From assembly GCA_021812735.1 (NCBI GenBank), contig JAKAMV010000305.1, positions 1 through 9,722 of the forward strand: 9,722 bases of DNA, given 5' to 3'. The translations under genes were made by a program, and so were the position numbers. Below are positions 1 through 5,887 of this stretch, piece by piece. The stretch comes from Chloroflexota bacterium (GTDB lineage Bacteria > Chloroflexota > Limnocylindria > Limnocylindrales > CSP1-4). The notes beneath the pieces are model-generated. The model was not told where the DNA came from. It did not search any database and worked only from the letters and a program-made list of their open reading frames with translations. The first letter of the stretch is position 1. The number at the start of each line of letters is the position of its first letter.

Positions 1-96
1 GATGGGTTTCTCTCAAGGCCATCATTCCCGATCAGTTGGGCACCTGTTCTGCTGTCTCGGATCGTGAATCAAGCCGTGGGTTCGGTGGATCCGGGC

Positions 97-465
97 TTAG
101 GCAGCCTTGATGGCGTAGGCGGCCGCGCCGAGCTCGTGCTCCGCGACGTGGGCGACCACGCCGGCCTGGCCCGCGGCGTAGGCGGCATCGCGCGCGGGGC
201 CCCTGAGGTCCCTGGCGGCACCCATGGCATGACCGCCGGCCGCACGGGCCTCGGCCACCGTGGTTTCGCCTCGCGCCCACGCCCGCGCCTGCTCGATCGC
301 TCGGCGTGGTCGCGGATCGTCGGGCCGGACCGCCTCGAAGAGCCCGAGGACGTGCTCGGCGCACGTCGCCGCCCACAGGGCGAGCAGCTGGTAGTCCCGA
401 TCCGTCAGGCTTCCGCCACGCCGCATCGTCACGAATCGAGGGTCGCGGACCTTGGGGAGGATCAA
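97..465 (-). CDS. Imm-5-like putative immunity protein
   Basis: The product is a 122-residue, Ala-rich, probably all-helical soluble protein resembling the Imm-5-like 'putative immunity protein' family. From memory, that family shares the core seen here: LPKVRDPRFVT near residues 3-13, RDYQLLALWAATCAEHVL at 23-40, a PDDPRPRRAIEQARAWARGE stretch at 48-67, and HAMGAARDLRGPARDAAYAAGQA followed by an Ala-rich C-terminus. The function is named only by association with polymorphic-toxin immunity proteins; no biochemistry is implied. I chose a TTG start at 465 because a strong purine-rich Shine-Dalgarno (GAGGAAGGGG, 471-480) sits 5 nt upstream and family similarity begins at once. The ATG at 525 would add 20 residues with weaker third-position GC and only GGTGG as ribosome-binding site. 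No toxin gene is adjacent; the upstream neighbour is the sigma factor, separated by a terminator, so this is probably its own transcription unit. Confidence is high that it is a gene, moderate for the start. Confidence 0.8.
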   Translation of the reverse strand: MILPKVRDPRFVTMRRGGSLTDRDYQLLALWAATCAEHVLGLFEAVRPDDPRPRRAIEQARAWARGETTVAEARAAGGHAMGAARDLRGPARDAAYAAGQAGVVAHVAEHELGAAAYAIKAA

Positions 466-470
466 CTGGA

Positions 471-480
471 CCCCTTCCTC
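471..480 (-). promoter_or_regulatory. Shine-Dalgarno supporting the TTG start of the Imm-5-like gene
   Basis: The minus strand reads GAGGAAGGGG, then TCCAG, then TTG at 465. This is the best ribosome-binding site near the 5' end of the gene, and it outweighs the nearly bare ATG 60 nt further upstream. Confidence 0.55.
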
Positions 481-684
481 ATCGCAGCCCAGCTTAGCCG
501 ATCCGCCGTTCGCCAAGCGGTCCATCGGACGGCCACCGGTGCAGAATTCCCGCCGAGCGGTTGCGTTGACGCCCCGGACGCTGCCGCGGGCCGTCCTCCG
601 CACCGCTAAGCGGCGCAACTGCGAGGTCGGGCGTCGGAACGACCGCTGGGCGGAGAGTCGGACCACGGACGTCGCGCCAGGGGC

Positions 685-723
685 AGAACGAAACCGGCCG
701 CGTCGTTCGATCGACGCGGCCGG
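685..723 (-). terminator. Rho-independent terminator of the sigma-factor gene
   Basis: Positions 694-705 (CCGGCCGCGTCG) and 712-723 (CGACGCGGCCGG) form a perfect 12-bp inverted repeat around a 6-nt loop (706-711). Read on the minus strand, the stem is followed by TTTCGTTCT, a moderate T-rich tail. It begins 29 nt past the sigma-factor stop codon (753), the expected place for its terminator, and it insulates the Imm-5-like gene downstream. The poor T-tract is the main weakness. Confidence 0.8.
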
Positions 724-752
724 CACGTTGGGCGCTGAAGGACGAGTCGTCC

Positions 753-2279
753 CTAGGCGGCGAACTCGCGGAGCTTGCGGCTGCGGGACGGGTGGCGGAG
801 CTTGCGCAGCGCCTGGACTTCGATCTGGCGGATGCGCTCCCGGGTGAGGCCGAACTCGCGGCCGACCTCCTCGAGCGTCCGGGCGTGGCCGTCGTCGAGG
901 CCGAAGCGCAGCCGCAGGACGCGCTGCTCGCGCCGGTCGAGCGAGGCGAGCACGTGCTCGATCTGCTCGCGGCGCATCCGGTCTGCGACAACATCGAGCG
1001 GGGACACGGCGTCCTCGTCCGGGATGAGCTCGCCCAGCTCGGCGTCACCCTCATCGCCGACGGGCGACTGGAGCGACACGGGCTCGCGGCCCAGCTTGCG
1101 GATCTCCTCGACCCGCTGCGGCGTCATGGTCGGCGTCTCGTCCGGGAGGGCCGCCGCGATCTCGGCGTTGGTGGGCTCGCGACCGAGCTGGGTGGAGAGC
1201 TCGCGGACGACGCGCGCCACCCGGCCCATCGTCTCGACCATGTGGACCGGGATCCGGATGGTCCGGCTCTGGTCGGCGAGGCCGCGCTGGATCGCCTGGC
1301 GGATCCACCACGTGGCGTAGGTGCTGAACTTGAAGCCGCGCTCGTACTCGAACTTGTCGACAGCGCGGATCAGGCCGGCGTTGCCCTCCTGGACGAGGTC
1401 CAGCAGTCCCATGCCCGCCTGGTTGATGTACTTGCGGGCGATCGACACCACCAGCCGCAGGTTGGCCGACGTGAGGTGGTCGCGCGACTCCTTGGCCAGG
1501 GCCTTGAGGGTCGGCTGGAGCTCCTCGACCAGGTCGTCGGCCCGGCCGGCGTCGAGGTACCGCTGGATCGCCGGGTAGGCGACCTCGCTCCGCGCCCAGT
1601 CGCGCAGGGCGCGGAGCGCCGTGCTGGCGCGGATCTCGGCGTTCGGCCGGCCCAGCTCGCCCTCGACCCAGTCGAGGACCTCGGTGAAGGACTCGACGTC
1701 GAGCCGCTCGTTGTAGACCGAGCGGAGGTCGCAGGCGCGGGTGAGCCGCTCCCTGAGCGCGTCGGTCTCGACCTTCTTGAGCCCGTCGACCAGGCCGAGG
1801 GCCGGCATCGTCATGAGCAGGTCGAGCGCGTCCTCCGAGCGGAGGGCCGCCGTCACGACGCGGTGCGCCGCCGCTGCGAACGGCAGGGCGTACCGGCGGT
1901 TCTTGGCGCGGGCGTTGGCCTCGGTGCCGTGGAGCGTCCACTCGTGGATCGAGAGGATGGCCTTCCAGGGCTCGTCCTTGGCCTGGGCGCCGAGCTCCAT
2001 GCCCTTGGCGAGGATGACCTCCTCCTCGGCGGTCAGCAGCGGGACTCGGCCGATCTCGCGCAGGTAGAGCCGGACCGAATCGTCGGTGTCGAGGACCTCG
2101 GCCGACACCTCGACCTCGCCCTCGTCCGCCGCGACGGGCGCCGGCTCGGGCTCGGGGGGCAGCTCGGCGATCAGCTCCTCGGTCTCCAGCTCGGCGGCCT
2201 CGGGGTCGAGCTCGATCGAGGCGGCCGCCAGCGCGGCCTCGGTCTCAGGGGAGGGTGAAGTGGCTTCGAACGAGATCAC
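753..2279 (-). CDS. rpoD: Primary RNA polymerase sigma factor (sigma-70, RpoD/SigA type)
   Basis: The product is a promoter-specificity subunit of RNA polymerase. Numbering is from the GTG at 2279 (508 aa). An acidic Pro/Glu-rich tail (about 10-62) replaces region 1.1. Region 1.2 (about 66-97) carries [21 protein letters not shown]. Region 2 (about 264-336) carries [17 protein letters not shown] and the near-invariant region 2.3/2.4 block [17 protein letters not shown]. Region 3.0 is [11 protein letters not shown] (339-349). The region 3.2 finger carries [14 protein letters not shown]. Region 4.2 is [32 protein letters not shown] near the C-terminus. All primary-sigma hallmarks are present. 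Roughly 165 residues of helical sequence lie between regions 1.2 and 2, where many bacterial SigA proteins have only a short linker (E. coli has a non-conserved region there). The start is uncertain: GTG 2279 has GGAG 4 nt upstream, while GTG 2306 would add nine residues without a clear ribosome-binding site. A strong terminator follows the stop. Confidence 0.96.
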   Translation of the reverse strand: MISFEATSPSPETEAALAAASIELDPEAAELETEELIAELPPEPEPAPVAADEGEVEVSAEVLDTDDSVRLYLREIGRVPLLTAEEEVILAKGMELGAQAKDEPWKAILSIHEWTLHGTEANARAKNRRYALPFAAAAHRVVTAALRSEDALDLLMTMPALGLVDGLKKVETDALRERLTRACDLRSVYNERLDVESFTEVLDWVEGELGRPNAEIRASTALRALRDWARSEVAYPAIQRYLDAGRADDLVEELQPTLKALAKESRDHLTSANLRLVVSIARKYINQAGMGLLDLVQEGNAGLIRAVDKFEYERGFKFSTYATWWIRQAIQRGLADQSRTIRIPVHMVETMGRVARVVRELSTQLGREPTNAEIAAALPDETPTMTPQRVEEIRKLGREPVSLQSPVGDEGDAELGELIPDEDAVSPLDVVADRMRREQIEHVLASLDRREQRVLRLRFGLDDGHARTLEEVGREFGLTRERIRQIEVQALRKLRHPSRSRKLREFAA

Positions 2280-2391
2280 GATGCTCCAGTGAAGGGGCCG
2301 CGCCACCGGGGCGACCCATGACAGGGTGCAGGAATTCCATTTGCCCGACCGTGGGGTCAGGCCCCCATGCCGGGACCACGCCTTCCCAACA

Positions 2392-2421
2392 TGCGTAGTG
2401 GCGTGTCAAATGACACGCCAT
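2392..2421 (-). promoter_or_regulatory. Candidate sigma-gene promoter overlapping a palindrome
   Basis: On the minus strand, ATGGCG (2421-2416) and TACGCA (2397-2392) could serve as -35 and -10 boxes with 18 nt between them, upstream of the sigma-factor start by roughly 110 nt. Both matches to consensus are poor (3 of 6 for the -35). What draws attention is that the inverted repeat 2399-2420 fills the spacer. Assignment is tentative. Confidence 0.2.
2399..2420. repeat. Perfect 22-bp inverted repeat, possible operator
   Basis: The arms TGGCGTGTCA (2399-2408) and TGACACGCCA (2411-2420) are exact reverse complements separated by AA. The inner core has the TGTCA-N2-TGACA layout typical of a site bound by a dimeric helix-turn-helix regulator. 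It lies in the 231-bp spacer between the TY-Chap stop (2538) and the sigma-factor start. As RNA it could fold into a 9-bp hairpin with a 4-nt loop, but no T-tract follows on either strand, so an intrinsic terminator is less likely than an operator. I do not recognise the regulator. Confidence 0.6.
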
Positions 2422-2537
2422 TGGACCAGAAGTCTAGGCCATCGCCGAGGGCTTGACAACCCCCCAATCCTGTTCGAATCCGGGCGCCGGGCTGATCTCG
2501 ACGCCGCCGTCGCTCGAACGCCCGGGCGACCCCAGGG

Positions 2538-3494
2538 TTAGTTCACCAGGGTCTTGGGCGACTCGAACATGGTGCGACCGCCGAACCGGCCCCGGAGCAC
2601 GTCGTCGAGGTGGTCGGCGAGGTTCCCCAGCTGCACGCACGCGAAGGCGATCTGGGCCGGGGTGACGCCCACGGCCGTCAACTCCATCGAGACGACCACC
2701 TCGCGGTCGGTCCAGAACGCGCGGCCGAAGAGGATGTTGCGGTTGATGTCGTTGAGCGACTCCAGGAGCGCAGGCGTCAGGTCGACGCCCGACACGAGGG
2801 GCGCGAACACCTGGAGCAGGGGCGGGCGGCCGGCCACGGGCCGCACGAACATCAGGGCCGAGCCCACCCTGATCGGCAGGTCGCCATCCCGGTCCGGCAC
2901 GAGATCGGCGCCCGCGATGAACTCCGCGAGCGCCGTCTGCAGCGAGGCGGCCGCCTGGTCGGGCTCGGCGCTCGGGTGCGACTGGTCGGGGACGATGGCC
3001 GCCGCCGGGTGCTCGGGGATGGGCCGGTCGGGCGGAATCCCCAGGTCGGGCTCGGGAACCGGCCCGCGGTGGGCCGGGAAGCCGCCGCTGCGCTGGCGGA
3101 GGTCGTCGGGGGATGCGGCGCCGTACACCTCGCGCAGGGTGCGCACCGCCACCCCCGCCACCTCGGCGAAGGGGATCGGCTCCTGCCACTCGCGGGCCCA
3201 GTTGCGGCCCTGCGAGGCGGAGCTTGGGCGCTGCCAGCCGAGGGCCGCGAGGCGCTCCTCCTGGACCTGGCGCAGCCCGCGGCCGGGGGAGAGCCAGTGG
3301 TTGCCAGCCGCCTCGGCGCGGAACCCGAGCAGGCCGCCCTGGGCGAACTGCACGTACGCGCTCGCGCCCGTGCGCGGTTCGGCGGCGAGCGACACGACGA
3401 GGTAGGTCGCGTGCTCCATGCGGGCGAGCGCGGCAGCCAAGCGCTTCTCGAAGGCCGCCCAGGCGCCATCCGGATCCTCGACAGGATTGGTCAT
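2538..3494 (-). CDS. TY-Chap/YbjN-like (T3SS chaperone-fold) two-domain protein
   Basis: The product is a 318-residue soluble protein with two alpha/beta chaperone-like domains joined by a Pro-rich linker. Residues about 11-127 resemble the N-terminal TY-Chap domain (YLVVSLAAEP, YVQFAQGG, LRQVQEERLAALGWQRP, then VAVRTLREVYGAASPDDLR). Residues about 128-185 are low-complexity linker. Residues about 186-308 resemble the YbjN/CesT-like domain (DGDLPIRVGSALMFVRPV, PPLLQVFAPLV, SLNDINRNILFGRAFWTDREVVVSMEL, LGNLADHLDDVL, RFGGRTMF). The family is predicted, from its relation to type III secretion chaperones and YbjN, to bind peptides; no experimental role is assumed, and no secretion apparatus is in the window. 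The start at 3494 is fixed by GGAGG 7 nt upstream; an ATG at 3518 would add eight residues and lies upstream of that site. It probably has its own promoter: 190 bp separate it from the dehydrogenase upstream. Confidence 0.85.
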   Translation of the reverse strand: MTNPVEDPDGAWAAFEKRLAAALARMEHATYLVVSLAAEPRTGASAYVQFAQGGLLGFRAEAAGNHWLSPGRGLRQVQEERLAALGWQRPSSASQGRNWAREWQEPIPFAEVAGVAVRTLREVYGAASPDDLRQRSGGFPAHRGPVPEPDLGIPPDRPIPEHPAAAIVPDQSHPSAEPDQAAASLQTALAEFIAGADLVPDRDGDLPIRVGSALMFVRPVAGRPPLLQVFAPLVSGVDLTPALLESLNDINRNILFGRAFWTDREVVVSMELTAVGVTPAQIAFACVQLGNLADHLDDVLRGRFGGRTMFESPKTLVN

Positions 3495-3539
3495 CGCTGA
3501 GCCTCCGACCGATGCCACGCGGCGGTCACACCTGGGAGA

Positions 3540-3545
3540 AGCGTA
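3540..3545 (-). promoter_or_regulatory. Possible -10 box for the TY-Chap gene
   Basis: TACGCT on the minus strand lies 45 nt upstream of the ATG. The same hexamer occurs upstream of the dehydrogenase gene (5288-5293). No recognisable -35 box is found 17 nt upstream, so this rests on the -10 motif alone. Confidence 0.2.
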
Positions 3546-3684
3546 CTCGTCCTCCTCGTCGCGCGGGGATCGCCCGGGCGGGCCCGCGCCGACCCGTGCC
3601 GGCCCGTGTCCGCGGCCCGCCCGCCGGCCTCCAGGGGTGCGGGCACGAGCTCCCGCGCCAGCCCGATCCTGCGGGCCGCGGGCA

Positions 3685-5202
3685 TCACTCGCGCGGCTTG
3701 ATCGAGATCCAGGTCGTCTTCGTCTCGGTGTACTGGTCGTGGGCGTGGAGGCTCTTGTCGTGGCCGCCGAAGCCCGACAGCTTGTAGCCGCCGAACGGCG
3801 TGGTGTTGTCGCCCTCAGCGTAGGCGTTGACGCCCACGACGCCGGCCTGCAGGTCGCGCGCCACGCGGTGCGCGACGTGGAGGTCGTCGGTGTACAGCGA
3901 GGCGGCCAGGCCGTACGGCGTGTCGTTCGCGATCGCCACCGCCTCGGCCTCGGTGTCGAACTCGATCACTGAGAGCACCGGCCCGAAGATCTCCTCGCGG
4001 GCGACGCGCATGTCGTTGCGGACGTTGTCGAGGATCGTGGGCCCCACGAACCAGCCGCCGGTCTCGCGCAGGATCTGCCGCCCGCCCGCGACCACGCGCG
4101 CGCCCTGCCCAATGCCCGACGCGACGTAGTCGAGCACGGTCTCCATCTGACCGCGGCTGATGAGCGGGCCGAGCCGGCTGGACGGGTCCAGCGGGTCGCC
4201 CACCGGCCAGCGCTCCAGCTCCGCCTCGAGCGCCTCGAGCAGCTCGGCGCGCCGCGAGCGGTGGACGATCATCCGCGAGCCGGCCGAGCAGTTCTCGCCC
4301 ATGTTCGTGAGGATCGCGATCGCGGCGTTGGCCGCCACGGCCGCCATGTCGGCCGCGTCCGGGAACACGATCTGCGGGCTCTTGCCGCCCAGCTCGAGCA
4401 GCACGCGCTTGAGGTTGGAGTCGGCCGCGTAGTGGAGGAAGCGGCGGCCCACCTCGGTCGAGCCGGTGAACGCGACGCAGTCCACGTCCGGGTGGCGGCC
4501 GATGGCCTCGCCGACGCTGCCGCCGGGGCCCGTGACCACATTGAGCACGCCGTCGGGGATCCCCGCCTCGGACGCCAGCTCGGCGATGCGCAGCAGCGAG
4601 AGCGCGGTGTACGACGCCGGCTTGATGACCATGGTGTTGCCGGCGGCCAGGGCGGGGCCCATCTTCCAGGCCGCCATCAGGGCCGGGTAGTTCCAGGGGA
4701 TCACCGCGCCCACCACCCCAACCGGCTCGCGGGTGATCGTGGCCACGATGCCCTCGGGCGCCGGGGCCACCTGGCCGTACAGCTTGTCGATGGCCTCCGC
4801 GTGCCAGCGGATGCAGTTGGCCGTCTCGGCGATGTCCACGGTGGCCGTGTCGCTGATGGGCTTGCCCGAGTCGAGCGTCTCGACGAGGGCGAGCTCACGG
4901 TTGTGGGCGGCGATCAGGTCCGCCCACGCGATGAGGAGCCGCTTGCGGTCGCCCGGGTTCATCCGCGACCAGCGGCCGTCGTCGGCGGCCCGACGGGCGG
5001 CGGCGACCGCGACGCCCACGTCCTCCGGGCCGCCCTGGGCCACCTCGGTGATCGGCTGGCCGGTGGCCGGGTTCTCGGTGGTGAACCGCCGCCCGCCCCG
5101 CGCGTCGACAAACTCGCCGTCGATGAACAGCTGCGCGCGGAGGGCGAGCGACGGGATCGCGGCGAGCGACTCGGCGCGGTCGGGGATGGGCGTCTCGGTC
5201 AC
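3685..5202 (-). CDS. NAD(P)-dependent aldehyde dehydrogenase, PuuC-like
   Basis: The product is a complete 505-residue cytoplasmic enzyme that should oxidise an aldehyde to the carboxylate with NAD(P)+. Visible family landmarks are WNYP (170-173, oxyanion Asn171), the cofactor Lys194 in VIKPAS, the FTGSTEVG loop (245-252), general base Glu270 in LELGGKSP, catalytic Cys305 in GENCSAGSR, and Glu404 in EEIFGPV. The stretches CIRWHAEAIDKLYGQVAP (130-147), TPFGGYKLSGFGGHDKSLHAHDQYTETKTTWI and the overall length are closest, in my recollection, to gamma-glutamyl-gamma-aminobutyraldehyde dehydrogenase (PuuC) and related broad-specificity enzymes. The real substrate is unknown: no polyamine, betaine or GABA genes are nearby. 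The start is a GTG at 5202 with GAGG 7 nt upstream. It is transcribed divergently from the YbaK-type gene across 147 bp. An assignment as aldehyde dehydrogenase is near certain; the subfamily is probable. Confidence 0.95.
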   Translation of the reverse strand: MTETPIPDRAESLAAIPSLALRAQLFIDGEFVDARGGRRFTTENPATGQPITEVAQGGPEDVGVAVAAARRAADDGRWSRMNPGDRKRLLIAWADLIAAHNRELALVETLDSGKPISDTATVDIAETANCIRWHAEAIDKLYGQVAPAPEGIVATITREPVGVVGAVIPWNYPALMAAWKMGPALAAGNTMVIKPASYTALSLLRIAELASEAGIPDGVLNVVTGPGGSVGEAIGRHPDVDCVAFTGSTEVGRRFLHYAADSNLKRVLLELGGKSPQIVFPDAADMAAVAANAAIAILTNMGENCSAGSRMIVHRSRRAELLEALEAELERWPVGDPLDPSSRLGPLISRGQMETVLDYVASGIGQGARVVAGGRQILRETGGWFVGPTILDNVRNDMRVAREEIFGPVLSVIEFDTEAEAVAIANDTPYGLAASLYTDDLHVAHRVARDLQAGVVGVNAYAEGDNTTPFGGYKLSGFGGHDKSLHAHDQYTETKTTWISIKPRE

Positions 5203-5287
5203 GGCGGGGCCTCAAGGATGCTGGCTGGCGGGCTCGGGCCACCCAGGGCAGGCGCGAGCCGAGGTCTGCGGCTTCGGATCGTCGGCA

Positions 5288-5293
5288 AGCGTA
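5288..5293 (-). promoter_or_regulatory. Possible -10 box for the aldehyde dehydrogenase gene
   Basis: TACGCT on the minus strand in the divergent intergenic region, 85 nt upstream of the GTG start, identical to the hexamer upstream of the TY-Chap gene. No convincing -35 box accompanies it. Confidence 0.2.
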
Positions 5294-5335
5294 GTGCCCC
5301 GTGCCCGTCAGCGCCCGACGCATCCCGTTCCGCGC

Positions 5336-5341
5336 TACCGT
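5336..5341 (+). promoter_or_regulatory. -10-like box immediately upstream of the YbaK-type gene
   Basis: TACCGT ends 8 nt before the ATG at 5350, so transcription would begin at or next to the start codon. No purine-rich ribosome-binding site exists in this gap, which agrees with a leaderless or near-leaderless mRNA. No good -35 match is seen. Confidence 0.35.
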
Positions 5342-5349
5342 TGGGCGCC

Positions 5350-5856
5350 ATGAGCGACGACCCTGCACGCGACGCCCTCGAGGAGGCCCTCGCCGGTCGC
5401 GGTCCCCACGAGCTGTTCCCGTGCGACCCCGCCCTGGCGGACACCGCCGCCTTCTGCAGCCACTACGGGTTCGACCCAGCGGACTCGGCCAACACGATCG
5501 TCGTGGTTGGCAAGGGCGCCGCGCCGGTGTACGCCGCCTGTGTGGTGCTCGCCACGCACCGCCTCGATGTCAACCGGGTGGTCAGGGGGCGCTTCGGGCG
5601 GAAATCCTCGTTCGCGTCCGCCGACGAGACGCGGGCGCTGACCGGCCACGAGATCGGCGGCGTCACCGTGTTCGGCCTGCCCGTGGGCCTACCGATCTGG
5701 GTTGACGCCGCCGTGATGGACCGCGAGCGGATCGTGCTGGGCGGCGGGAGCCGCAGCTGGAAGGTGATCGCCTCGCCGTCGATCCTGCGCTCGCTGCCCG
5801 GGGTGGAGGTGATCGAGGGCCTGGCCAGTCCAGTCAGGCCCGACTCGGCCGCCTGA
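5350..5856 (+). CDS. YbaK/EbsC-family aminoacyl-tRNA deacylase
   Basis: The product is a 168-residue cytoplasmic protein of the YbaK/ProX trans-editing fold, members of which hydrolyse mischarged aminoacyl-tRNAs. The family signature is clear: DTAAFCSHYGFDPADSANTIVV (31-52), YAACVVLATHRLDVNRVVR (61-79), the conserved Lys in GRKSSFAS (Lys85), ALTGHEIGGVTVFGLP (96-111) and the C-terminal ILGG-like loop VLGGGSRSWKV (129-139). Length matches single-domain family members. The specific mischarged pair edited (for example Cys- or Ala-tRNA-Pro) cannot be told from sequence alone. The reading frame stays open far upstream, but the ATG at 5350 is where family similarity begins; it lacks a Shine-Dalgarno and is preceded by TACCGT, suggesting near-leaderless translation. 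The stop is 31 bp before the next gene, which seems to have its own promoter. Confidence 0.92.
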   Translation: MSDDPARDALEEALAGRGPHELFPCDPALADTAAFCSHYGFDPADSANTIVVVGKGAAPVYAACVVLATHRLDVNRVVRGRFGRKSSFASADETRALTGHEIGGVTVFGLPVGLPIWVDAAVMDRERIVLGGGSRSWKVIASPSILRSLPGVEVIEGLASPVRPDSAA

Positions 5857-5881
5857 CGCCGCGGGCCGGCGCCTCTACCAT
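5853..5881 (+). promoter_or_regulatory. Leaderless-type promoter of the anchored exoprotein gene
   Basis: CTGACG (5853-5858, 4 of 6 to the -35 consensus) and TACCAT (5876-5881) are separated by exactly 17 nt. The ATG at 5888 lies 6 nt after the -10-like box, where transcription normally starts, and there is no Shine-Dalgarno. The -35 box overlaps the stop codon of the YbaK-type gene. Confidence 0.45.
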
Positions 5882-5887
5882 GGGCAC

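Noticed and set aside
1..96. Left-edge sequence downstream of the Imm-5-like gene.
   Set aside because: No gene start, hairpin with T-tract, or repeat is visible; nothing can be supported there.
603..613. Short palindrome CCGCT-A-AGCGG upstream of the Imm-5-like gene.
   Set aside because: Five-base arms in GC-rich DNA are expected by chance and no promoter boxes flank it.
792..2258. A 488-codon open frame on the plus strand, opposite the sigma-factor gene.
   Set aside because: It is a mirror of the GC-rich sigma gene. Its translation is Leu/Asp/Glu/Arg-rich low complexity with no recognisable domain, and the sense frame is unambiguously rpoD.
2453..2479. TTGACA followed by TCGAAT on the plus strand as a promoter.
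   Set aside because: The spacing is only 15 nt and nothing on the plus strand downstream is a gene; it would read antisense into the TY-Chap gene. Recorded only as a weak antisense possibility.
2440..2495. tRNA-like fragment on the plus strand: TTGACAA resembling an anticodon loop with GAC (Val) and TGTTCGAATCC resembling a T-loop.
   Set aside because: There is a T-to-C mismatch in the T-stem, the anticodon stem pairs at only three positions, the variable loop is too short, and there is no D-arm or matching 5' acceptor strand. At most a decayed tRNA remnant; probably coincidence.
3576..3622. 9-bp inverted repeat (GGGCGGGCC / GGCCCGCCC) with a 29-nt loop between the dehydrogenase and TY-Chap genes.
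   Set aside because: In a stretch this rich in G and C such repeats arise readily. The loop is long and no T-tract follows, so I do not call a terminator.
4261..5349. Upstream extension of the YbaK-type reading frame by 363 codons.
   Set aside because: It lies opposite the aldehyde dehydrogenase gene, has shadow-like composition, and family similarity begins only after the ATG at 5350.
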